From: Acidobacteriota bacterium
Lineage (GTDB): Bacteria > Acidobacteriota > Blastocatellia > Pyrinomonadales > Pyrinomonadaceae
Direction: 5' to 3'
DNA: 13,776 bases
NCBI GenBank assembly: GCA_020853255.1
Contig: JADYZI010000470.1
Span: forward strand, 1-13,776
Shown: positions 1-6,004 of the stretch, piece after piece
Layout of the letters: each line of letters begins with the position of its first letter
How positions within the stretch are numbered: position 1 is the first letter of the stretch
Position numbers and translations under genes: made by a program
The notes under the pieces: model-generated
The model's database searches: none
What the model saw: the letters and a program-made list of their open reading frames with translations, nothing else
Told to the model about the DNA's origin: nothing

Positions 1-2
1 TC

Positions 3-200
3 GTCGGCGGGGTGATCGCCGCGGTACTCGGTCAAATTTCGTCGATCTTTGGAATTATTGGGATACTTATCTATCTGCTCGGAATGCTGTTGTGGTTCGG
101 CTGGCTCGGCGGCATGATCTACGGGGCGATCAAATCGTTCCAGGGCCAGATGTTCAAGTACCCGATCTTCGGAAACCTGGCCGAAAAATGGGCAGGTTAA
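3..200 (+). CDS. C-terminal fragment of a small membrane protein (DUF4870-like)
   Basis: The frame is open from the left edge, so the gene is 5'-truncated; 65 residues are visible. A GTG at position 12 could be read as a start, but the frame continues upstream of it and I treat the gene as partial. A hydrophobic stretch covers about two thirds of the fragment, with two likely membrane helices separated by Gly/Trp-rich residues (LLWFGWLGGMIYGAIKSF). It ends in a short polar tail with YPIFGNLAEKWAG. A hydrophobic core followed by a tail of the type 'G..fkyPi.GniAek' resembles the C-terminus of DUF4870/Tic20-like small membrane proteins. Function is unknown. It is convergent with purB and the two stop codons overlap in a TTAA. 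Confidence 0.6.
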   Translation, partial: VGGVIAAVLGQISSIFGIIGILIYLLGMLLWFGWLGGMIYGAIKSFQGQMFKYPIFGNLAEKWAG

Positions 201-1489
201 TCAAAAACTCTCTTAAATACCTTATCTACATTTCGTAGGTAATGCCCAAGATCAAAGACGCGGGCTATCTCTTCCATCGACAGATGTGAAGTGATGTCCG
301 CGTCTTCGGCTACAAGCTCACTATATTCTCCTCCTTCGTCCCAGACCTTCATCGCGTTTCGCTGGGTGTAAACGTATGCGTCCTCGCGCGATACACCTTT
401 TTGCGTCAGGGCGAGCATTAGCTGGCCGCTGAAAACCAACCCGCGGGTTATGTTCAGATTTTTGAGCATGTTCTCAGGGTAAACGACGAGCGTATCAAGC
501 AGCGACGTCGTCTTTGCCAGCATATAGTCCAGGGTTGCGGACGAATCAGGCAGGACGATGCGCTCGGCGGAGGAATGCGAAATATCGCGCTCGTGCCACA
601 GGGCAACGTTCTCCAAACCTACGATCGAATTCGCCCGCACGGTCCGGGCCATTCCGCAGATGCGTTCTGAAAGTATAGGGTTTCGCTTGTGCGGCATTGC
701 GGACGAGCCTTTTTGTCCTTTCTTGAATGCTTCCTGCGCTTCCCGAACCTCGGTCCGCTGCCAATGACGAACCTGAAGCGCCATTTTCTCAAGCGTCGAG
801 GCGATAACCGCAAGCGTGCATAGATATTCTGCATACCGGTCACGCTGGATCACTTGAGTCGAGACATCTGCCGCTTTCAACCCAAGCTTCGCACAAACCC
901 GCTCTTCAACATCCGGCGATAGATGAGCAAATGCACCGACCGCGCCGCTGATCTTTCCGACGGACACAGCATCTTTTGCCCGAGCCATGCGCTCGCGGTT
1001 TCGCTGCATTTCCGAATACCACAACGCCCAGACCAGTCCAAATGATGTCGGCTCAGCGTGAATTCCGTGCGTCCGACCGATCTGCGGCGTGTCCTTGAAT
1101 TCAAACGCCCGCCGTTTCAGAACAGGCAGCATCGCGTCGATCTTTGCGAGCAAAATATCGCACGACTCCTTAAGCAGGATCGCGTTCGCCGTATCGACAA
1201 CGTCACTCGACGTCAGCCCATAGTGGACAAACCGCGCCGCTTCGCCGATGTTTTCTGCCAGATTTGTCGTAAATGCGATGACGTCATGGTCCGTCGTCTT
1301 CTCGATCTCGGAGATCCGCTCGACAGTAAATGCCGCCTTTGACTTGATGATTTCAACCGCCTCGTGCGGGATAGTTCCGTCATCCGCATGCACTTCGCAA
1401 ACAGCTATCTCAACATCAAGCCATTTCTGAAACTTGTTCTCCTGCGACCATATCGAGCCCATTTCGGGCAGTGTGTAGCGTTTGATCAT
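197..1489 (-). CDS. purB: Adenylosuccinate lyase
   Basis: This enzyme catalyses two fumarate-releasing steps of purine synthesis: SAICAR to AICAR, and adenylosuccinate to AMP. It is cytosolic and belongs to the aspartase/fumarase superfamily. The protein is 430 residues, the usual size for the short bacterial PurB. Visible signatures are TTDHDVIAF with His68, GRTHGIHAEP with the conserved catalytic His141, and the flexible signature loop GSSAMPHKRNPI (261-272) carrying the catalytic Ser pair. The N-terminus MIKRYTLPEMGSIWS matches the family start, which supports the ATG at 1489. That ATG overlaps the stop codon of the upstream parE toxin gene (ATGA), so purB is probably at least partly translated from a transcript that also carries the toxin-antitoxin pair. 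No frame damage is seen. Confidence 0.96.
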   Translation of the reverse strand: MIKRYTLPEMGSIWSQENKFQKWLDVEIAVCEVHADDGTIPHEAVEIIKSKAAFTVERISEIEKTTDHDVIAFTTNLAENIGEAARFVHYGLTSSDVVDTANAILLKESCDILLAKIDAMLPVLKRRAFEFKDTPQIGRTHGIHAEPTSFGLVWALWYSEMQRNRERMARAKDAVSVGKISGAVGAFAHLSPDVEERVCAKLGLKAADVSTQVIQRDRYAEYLCTLAVIASTLEKMALQVRHWQRTEVREAQEAFKKGQKGSSAMPHKRNPILSERICGMARTVRANSIVGLENVALWHERDISHSSAERIVLPDSSATLDYMLAKTTSLLDTLVVYPENMLKNLNITRGLVFSGQLMLALTQKGVSREDAYVYTQRNAMKVWDEGGEYSELVAEDADITSHLSMEEIARVFDLGHYLRNVDKVFKRVFD

Positions 1490-1788
1490 TCGGTTTCGCC
1501 AGTGAATACTGTCTCTATGTCACGTGCCGCATGAAGGACGCGATAGATCTCAACTCCATAAGCAGTTCGAAAATAGAAAATATTGTAACTACGATAAGGA
1601 AAACTTCGAAGGTTGAAACGGAGGTCGTCGCGAGGGCGGCCAATCATCGACCGCTCCGATAACAGCTCAAACCTCCCGACGAGGAAGCGTATAAATCTAT
1701 CTGCCATCTCACTCGAGTCAGCCGCAATGAACTCCCAAATTTCATCAAGGTCGCGGTCCGCGTGACTTGATAACCTGAATGTTCCCAT
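1486..1788 (-). CDS. parE: ParE/RelE-family toxin (module 1)
   Basis: This 100-residue protein has the typical ParE pattern. The N-terminal helix contains A(D)RDLDEIWEFI (about 10-21), a basic/Gly turn IGRPRDDL lies at 49-56, and the C-terminal strands are YNIFYF and VEIYRVLHAARD (68-90). Family members are toxins neutralised by a ParD antitoxin; several ParE proteins inhibit DNA gyrase, but the target here cannot be read from sequence. The ATG directly follows the antitoxin stop TAG with no spacing, and its own TGA overlaps the purB start by 4 bp. The gene is intact, so the module may be functional. RelE-type ribosome-dependent activity is possible, but ParE is favoured by the paired ParD-like RHH protein. 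Confidence 0.85.
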   Translation of the reverse strand: MGTFRLSSHADRDLDEIWEFIAADSSEMADRFIRFLVGRFELLSERSMIGRPRDDLRFNLRSFPYRSYNIFYFRTAYGVEIYRVLHAARDIETVFTGETE

Positions 1789-2094
1789 CTAACTTAGTTT
1801 TTCTCTCGTGCCTTCCTTTCGCGCAGCAAGTCGTTCACGTCCGCGGCGCCCAATTTCTCTTGCATACTCCGGAAGTTGTTCAGAGGTGAGCTCAATGTAC
1901 TCTCCGTTCCTGATCTGCTCGACACCTTTTTCTATCTCGCGGCGCAGCTCATCTCGTTTAAACTCAAGCAATTGATCTTCGCGCTCCAAGAGCCGAAGGC
2001 TTTCGCGGACGACTTCGCTCGCGGTATGGTAGCGGCCGCTTTTTACTTTGTTTTCGATGAATTTTTCGAGTTCAGGTGTAAGTGAAACGTTCAT
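1789..2094 (-). CDS. parD: ParD-type ribbon-helix-helix antitoxin (module 1)
   Basis: This protein has 101 residues. The N-terminal MNVSLTPELEKFIENKVKSG, followed by YHTASEVVRESLRLLERED, is the classic ParD/CC2985 ribbon-helix-helix DNA-binding domain (about 1-45). A charged helical tail (45-101) follows, which in the family wraps around the toxin. ParD dimers normally repress their own promoter, alone or with ParE. A set of TTGCTA half-sites lies 11 bp upstream of the start and is listed separately as the likely operator. The start ATG at 2094 fits the family N-terminus. The gene is 22 bp from the AI-2E transporter gene upstream and abuts the toxin gene. Confidence 0.88.
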   Translation of the reverse strand: MNVSLTPELEKFIENKVKSGRYHTASEVVRESLRLLEREDQLLEFKRDELRREIEKGVEQIRNGEYIELTSEQLPEYAREIGRRGRERLAARKEGTREKLS

Positions 2095-2104
2095 TCTTCG
2101 ATAT

Positions 2105-2129
2105 TAGCAATATTTGCTAGTTTTTGCTA
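2105..2129 (-). promoter_or_regulatory. Putative ParD operator of module 1, overlapping the transporter stop codon
   Basis: A perfect inverted repeat TAGCAA-TAT-TTGCTA spans 2105-2119. A third half-site, TTTGCTA at 2123-2129, repeats the 2113-2119 copy exactly 10 bp away, one helical turn. The group sits 11 bp upstream of the parD start, where ribbon-helix-helix antitoxins usually autoregulate. The transporter's TAG stop (2119-2117) is part of the palindrome and the third half-site lies inside its coding sequence. An AT-rich box (TAATAT on the minus strand) overlaps the site and could be a -10, but I cannot assign a firm promoter. Confidence 0.5.
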
Positions 2130-3268
2130 TCCATTTCAGATCGCTGCATATCGCGATCCGGTGCCCCAGAACCTTTCACTTTTTCGTGTCCGTCAGCCCG
2201 CGCGAGCTGATCACCCATCTCCGCCCTGCGGTCGCCGAGCACGTCTTCGATATAGATCATCTGCACCAAAACGATCAAAACCGCAAGCAGAGGTGTCGCC
2301 AGCACAAGTCCGAGCCCGCCGACAAGCACTGCCAAAGCAAGTTGGAAAACGATCGTCAGTGCCGGCGGCAGTTCGACGGTCTTTCGTTCGATGAACGGCG
2401 TGACGAGGTTTGATTCGATCAACTGCACGCCGACATACAAGATCAGTACGTACAGAGCCTTCATCGGGCTCTCAACAAACGCGAGCAGAAGCGCCGGGAC
2501 GGCTGAGAGGATCGGCCCAAAGTTCGGGATGAACGACAATAGTCCCGCGATCACCCCAAGTGCCAGCGAAAGCGGTACCCCAAGCAAATAAAGCCCGATG
2601 CCGGTCAGCAAGCCGATGAAGACCATCGAAAAGACCTTACCGATCAGCCACCAGCGAAGCGTGTCGCCGATGGCGAATATTACCTCGCGGGCGCGGGTTC
2701 GCCGTCCGAGCGGAAACAGGTTCGTAAATCCGCGGGTGTAGAAACGCGGCTCGAGAGCAAAATAGATCGCGAGAAAGATGACGATAAAGAAGTTGCCGAC
2801 AACGCCGACCGTCGATGAAAAGAACCCGCCGACCCCTTGCAGCAGCGTCAGTGTTCCGACCGCGGCTGTAACATCGTCAAAGCTGGGAAGTTGGTCGATG
2901 AGGGCACGTCCCCAAGGAAACTGCGATATATACTCGGCGGCCTCGCGGGCCGAAGCGGGTAAGGTTACTCGGAGATGCTCGACTTGATCGGCAACGTCAG
3001 GCGCGAGGAGCGCAATACCTCCTGCCAGCACGCCGATTATCAGCACGGAGACAACCAATACGGAGAGGCCTTCGCTGATATTTGTATATCCGCAAACCAC
3101 ATCGCCCAGTCCGCGGAGAAAGATCGCAAGCAGGGCGGCCGCAAAGATGAGCAGCAGCACATCGAACGTATAATAGACGAGAACAATTAAAAGAAGGGTC
3201 AGGCAAACAAGGCCTATCGTCAGCAAGACCTTGTGGACGAAACTCTTTTCGCTCTGGGCGTCTGCCAT
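2117..3268 (-). CDS. AI-2E family transporter (PF01594-type membrane protein)
   Basis: This is an inner-membrane protein of 383 residues. By hydropathy the likely membrane segments lie near residues 13-33, 35-56, 67-90, 150-175, 207-232, 233-258, 269-290 and 302-338, with a soluble stretch about 91-145. The family hallmark is visible: SFIPNFGPILSAVPALLLA (245-263), followed by ESNLVTPFIERKTVELPPAL. The family includes the autoinducer-2 exporter TqsA and Na+/H+ antiporter-like members, so the substrate cannot be stated. The last 35 residues are hydrophilic and likely cytosolic. The ATG at 3268 lies 4 bp after the asd stop, which implies co-transcription. Its 3' end carries the putative operator of ParDE module 1. 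Confidence 0.88.
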   Translation of the reverse strand: MADAQSEKSFVHKVLLTIGLVCLTLLLIVLVYYTFDVLLLIFAAALLAIFLRGLGDVVCGYTNISEGLSVLVVSVLIIGVLAGGIALLAPDVADQVEHLRVTLPASAREAAEYISQFPWGRALIDQLPSFDDVTAAVGTLTLLQGVGGFFSSTVGVVGNFFIVIFLAIYFALEPRFYTRGFTNLFPLGRRTRAREVIFAIGDTLRWWLIGKVFSMVFIGLLTGIGLYLLGVPLSLALGVIAGLLSFIPNFGPILSAVPALLLAFVESPMKALYVLILYVGVQLIESNLVTPFIERKTVELPPALTIVFQLALAVLVGGLGLVLATPLLAVLIVLVQMIYIEDVLGDRRAEMGDQLARADGHEKVKGSGAPDRDMQRSEMDSKN

Positions 3269-3272
3269 CTGC

Positions 3273-4310
3273 TCAGATCATCCTTCTGTCGATAAGAAGC
3301 TCCGCATTAAGAATTGCCGACCCGGCGGCGCCACGGACCGTATTATGGCTTAGTGCCACAAATCGATAATCGAAGACCGTGTCAGGAAAGATCCGGCCAA
3401 CGGTTATGGTCATGCCGTTGCCGCTGTCGCGGTCAAGGCGCGGTTGCGGCCGGCTTGGTTCGTCAAGTACCTCAATAAACCTTGCGGGCGATGAGTGCAG
3501 GCCGAGCGACGGAAACTCCTTCATTGCGGCAACGATATCTTCGAGCGTAGCCTTTTCGGCGAGGTTCACCCGAACGGCACACGTATGGCCATCCAGCACA
3601 TTCACGCGAAAGCATTGTGCCGAAACGGCAAAATCAGCCTTCTCGATCGCCCCGTTCGTGAGGGTTCCGAGTATCTTCTGCGCCTCGGTCTCGACCTTTG
3701 GTTCTTCACCCGCGATGTACGGTACAACGTTGTCAACTATATCCATCGACGAAACGCCAGGGTAGCCGGCCCCGGAGATAGCCTGCATCGTTGTCACAAC
3801 AGCCGATTCAACACCGAATTCTCTGTGTATTGCCGCCAGCGGCGGAGCAAAACTGACGACGGCGCAATTTGGATTGGTCACGATAAACCCTTTCCCAAAG
3901 CCGCGCTTCTTTTGCTGTTCCGGGATGAGATCGACGTGATCCGGATTGACCTCTGCGATAAGAAGCGGTACGTCCTCATCCATCCGATAGCTGGACGAAT
4001 TGCTGATGACAGGATAGCCCGCGCGCGCAAATGCCTCTTCTGTTTCGCGAGCGACCGACGATGGCAGGCTCGAAAAAACAATATCGCAATCAAGCGGCGG
4101 CTCGATCTGCACAACGACGATCTCACGAACGCTCTCCGGTATCGCCCCGCTCAGCTTCCACGCACACGCCTCGGCATACGGTTTTCCGGCAGACCTGTCT
4201 GAAGCCGCCAATGCCGTCACCTCAAACTGAGGATGCCCTTCAAGAAGCTGAATAAACCGCTGCCCGACCGTCCCGGTCGCTCCTAAAATTCCAACTCGAT
4301 ATTTCTTCAT
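3273..4310 (-). CDS. asd: Aspartate-semialdehyde dehydrogenase (archaeal/fungal-type)
   Basis: The enzyme reduces aspartyl-4-phosphate to aspartate semialdehyde with NADPH, the branch point to lysine/DAP, threonine and methionine. I place the start at the ATG at 4310 (345 residues, MKKYRVGILGATGTVGQRF), because this puts the Rossmann GATGTVG at the usual distance. A GTG at 4331 would add seven residues with no family support. The catalytic Cys149 lies in NPNCAVV and His242 in NVLDGHT. The stretches QAISGAGYPGVSSMDIVDNV and SHNTVRGAAGSA are typical of the archaeal/eukaryotic-like subgroup rather than the E. coli type. Its product feeds DapA, encoded 6 kb upstream on the same strand. The gene lies 28 bp after the module 2 parE stop and 4 bp before the transporter. 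Confidence 0.93.
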   Translation of the reverse strand: MKKYRVGILGATGTVGQRFIQLLEGHPQFEVTALAASDRSAGKPYAEACAWKLSGAIPESVREIVVVQIEPPLDCDIVFSSLPSSVARETEEAFARAGYPVISNSSSYRMDEDVPLLIAEVNPDHVDLIPEQQKKRGFGKGFIVTNPNCAVVSFAPPLAAIHREFGVESAVVTTMQAISGAGYPGVSSMDIVDNVVPYIAGEEPKVETEAQKILGTLTNGAIEKADFAVSAQCFRVNVLDGHTCAVRVNLAEKATLEDIVAAMKEFPSLGLHSSPARFIEVLDEPSRPQPRLDRDSGNGMTITVGRIFPDTVFDYRFVALSHNTVRGAAGSAILNAELLIDRRMI

Positions 4311-4338
4311 AGCAACTGACAAGCTAAGCACACGACGC

Positions 4339-4638
4339 CTAGTCGTTGAGTCGTGCGTTTATATCCATTCGTTGATGCAAGATCCTAATAGTTTCGATCA
4401 CACCTTCACGTGAATTATTCTTATAAAAAATATAATGGGATTTCACACGGGTTCTAAAATACCCTTCTCTGATGTGACTGTAATCTTTTCCTGTCTGTGG
4501 ATTTTTGGCAACATATTCTATCTCGTCCAGTAGCAAGTCATAATACCGGTCCGCCTGTTCTCGGGACCAATGTTCAAATGTATAAAGCCAAATGTTCTTG
4601 AGGTCCTTTGCAGCCTCTTTACTAAGTTTATACTTCAT
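4339..4638 (-). CDS. parE: ParE-family toxin (module 2)
   Basis: This 99-residue protein has ParE features. The N-terminal helix is KEAAKDLKNIWLYTFEHW (7-24), followed by helix 2 with ADRYYDLLLDEIEYVAKNP. Next is the turn GKDYSHIREGYFR (50-62), and then strands HYIFYK and IETIRILHQRMDI. The last motif (IRILH..RMD) is a strong ParE hallmark. Its ATG overlaps the antitoxin stop by 4 bp (ATGA), giving tight translational coupling. It differs strongly from the ParE at 1486-1788, so the two modules are not recent duplicates. The gene is AT-rich compared with asd next door (4381-4440 counts 18 G/C in 60), which is consistent with horizontal acquisition. Confidence 0.87.
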   Translation of the reverse strand: MKYKLSKEAAKDLKNIWLYTFEHWSREQADRYYDLLLDEIEYVAKNPQTGKDYSHIREGYFRTRVKSHYIFYKNNSREGVIETIRILHQRMDINARLND

Positions 4639-4886
4639 CGTTTGCCGACGTGCTTTCGGTGAAGGTCATTCAAAAATGCTCGTCTAGCGAACCCTTTTAC
4701 AAAACCTGATTTTTCACCTTTCTTCAACTCTTTTATCAATTCCGCTTTTTTTGCCTCTTCGTGCTCGAACATTCTCAAAGCGGCCCGGACAACTTCACTC
4801 GCAGAAGAAAATTTGCCCGCCTTCACCTGTCGATTAATAAAATTATCGAAGTAGTCCCCCAATAGAACCGATGTATTTTTTGCCAT
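4635..4886 (-). CDS. parD: ParD-type antitoxin (module 2)
   Basis: This 83-residue protein begins with a ribbon-helix-helix domain: SVLLGDYFDNFINRQVKAG, then KFSSASEVVRAALRMFEHEE (about 5-45), matching the ParD/CC2985 pattern. The tail is basic and Lys-rich (AKKAELIKELKKGEKSGFV), where the family contacts the toxin. The ATG at 4886 is preceded on the minus strand by AGGG at 7 nt spacing, one of the few convincing ribosome binding sites in the window. A perfect 17-bp palindrome lies 20 bp upstream. The stop overlaps the parE start. Likely role: neutralises the adjacent toxin and represses the module. Confidence 0.88.
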   Translation of the reverse strand: MAKNTSVLLGDYFDNFINRQVKAGKFSSASEVVRAALRMFEHEEAKKAELIKELKKGEKSGFVKGFARRAFLNDLHRKHVGKR

Positions 4887-4902
4887 ACATTTTCCCTGAT
4901 AG

Positions 4903-4931
4903 AATATACCAAGTCTTGGTATTCGTTTAAA
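4903..4931 (-). promoter_or_regulatory. Promoter/operator of ParDE module 2
   Basis: The palindrome ATACCAAG-T-CTTGGTAT at 4906-4922 has perfect 8-bp arms around one base. It is positioned 20 bp upstream of the antitoxin start. A TATATT -10-like box (minus strand, 4908-4903) overlaps its proximal arm, and a weak TTTAAA -35-like box (4931-4926) stands 17 bp further upstream. Binding of the ParD ribbon-helix-helix dimer here would block the promoter, as is known for parDE loci. The palindrome is directly seen; the promoter boxes are inferred. Confidence 0.6.
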
Positions 4932-5150
4932 GTATCATGAAGAAGATTCCTTTGTTAGCCGAGCCATCAAACACCGTCCGTCTCTTATCGCAAAATGCAA
5001 ATGGCTGGTGCCGTTGCGTCAGGGTTCCCGCTCGGTATCTTTTCATAGCACAAGTAAACAATCGAAAGTTATAGTCTCATTTTTCGCCTGACGGCGGCAA
5101 AGAATCAAAAGTTGGACGAGATAAAATCTCAGTCATGTTAATATCGTGGT
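4932..5150. other. Divergent intergenic region between parDE module 2 and the orphan antitoxin gene
   Basis: This spacer is not coding in any convincing frame. It contains a small perfect palindrome GAGAT-AAA-ATCTC at 5118-5130, 20 bp before the plus-strand start at 5151 and possibly its operator. It also has a TTGGAC at 5112-5117 that could serve as a -35. A distant inverted pair CGTCAGG / CCTGACG is also present. I see no RNA gene and no transposon end. Confidence 0.4.
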
Positions 5151-5390
5151 ATGGCGACGACTCTACAGGAAAGAAAGATCGAACTTATTCAATGGCTGTC
5201 GATCATTGATGATGCCGCTCTGCTGGATAAGATCGAAGACCTAAAGGAGCAAAATTCCAGGGATTGGTGGGACGAGATCTCTGCAGCAGAAAAAGATTCC
5301 ATCGACCGTGGCCTTACTGACGCGGACGCGGGTAAAATTAAACCTCACATCGAAGCTCGTTCAAGTTATGACAAATTGTTATCTTTGTGA
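5151..5390 (+). CDS. Orphan addiction-module antitoxin-like protein
   Basis: This 79-residue protein is the only complete plus-strand gene in the window. It has an N-terminal amphipathic helix (RKIELIQWLSIIDDAALLDKIEDL), then RDWWDEISAAEKDSIDRGL and DADAGKIKPH, and ends near a Tyr-Asp-Lys-Leu-Leu. The layout helix - WWDEIS..EK.SI.RGL.D...G...PH - Y.K.L is that of small antitoxin-like proteins usually encoded next to a RelE/ParE toxin. I recall the pattern but cannot name a Pfam entry with certainty. No toxin gene follows: the 3' end overlaps by 25 bp the end of the convergent DUF4240 gene. It may be a solitary antitoxin or a remnant of a lost pair. Confidence 0.6.
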   Translation: MATTLQERKIELIQWLSIIDDAALLDKIEDLKEQNSRDWWDEISAAEKDSIDRGLTDADAGKIKPHIEARSSYDKLLSL

Positions 5391-5992
5391 AAGCGAGCGA
5401 ATAGATTCGGGCAAAGTTCTTTCATCGATTCAGGTTCATCCTCAGACCAATCGAAGTCAATATCTGGATAATTTCCTTCACAAAACTTAAATTCGTCGTA
5501 ATTAATATAATCGTAAAGTTCCTTTCCAGTTACGTTCTTGAACGCAGTCAACGCGACGTACCACAGTTCCTCGAACTCATAAAACTCCTCACCGAAACCA
5601 TCTTGTGTAACTAGCGAATCTGGATTTTCTGCTGCGGCATTAAATACGTCTCGGCCTCTGGAGATCACCCAAAGTCGAAAATATTCAAACGCATCGTCGG
5701 AACAACCTTTGTTCATAAGGTATCCCGCACACCAGAATTTGGAATTGTAGGTGTCGTAAAGCAATTTGTCGGTTCGAAGCCTAAATTTGACAATATCGGC
5801 TGGCTCGAGTCGTTCCAATTGTCCGACAAGTACGTCTTTCTGGCATTCACGATCGCCGCCTGATTCCTCAATTGAAGTTTGAACGATGCGCCAAAACACA
5901 TCTTCATCCATCATTTTCGCCGTGGGTTCAGGAACCGGCGTCATCCTCATTGGTGAACTGGCCGATCCGAATATTTTCGAAAAGAATCCCAT
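5366..5992 (-). CDS. DUF4240 domain-containing protein
   Basis: This 208-residue soluble protein starts MGFFSKIFG, a short amphipathic lead, followed by a Pro-rich linker. The domain begins at MDEDVFWRIV (28-37) and includes FWCAGYLMNKGCSDDAFEYF and RLWVISRGRDVF (86-117), then NPDSL (123-127) and an acidic helix EEFYEFEELWYVALTAF. The GCSDD.F.YFR.W.I..GR.V signature and NPDSL are characteristic of DUF4240, a family without assigned biochemistry, found in actinobacteria and others. The C-terminal 40 residues are very acidic (DIDFDWSEDEPESM). It lies 12 bp after the aminotransferase and is AT-richer than it. The tail overlaps the antitoxin-like gene on the other strand. No function can be assigned. 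Confidence 0.75.
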   Translation of the reverse strand: MGFFSKIFGSASSPMRMTPVPEPTAKMMDEDVFWRIVQTSIEESGGDRECQKDVLVGQLERLEPADIVKFRLRTDKLLYDTYNSKFWCAGYLMNKGCSDDAFEYFRLWVISRGRDVFNAAAENPDSLVTQDGFGEEFYEFEELWYVALTAFKNVTGKELYDYINYDEFKFCEGNYPDIDFDWSEDEPESMKELCPNLFARFHKDNNLS

Positions 5993-6004
5993 AGTTTTGA
6001 CCGA

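Noticed and set aside
3495..4202. Plus-strand open frame of 235 codons opposite asd
   Set aside because: Antisense shadow of a clearly conserved gene; composition is Arg/His-rich with no family pattern.
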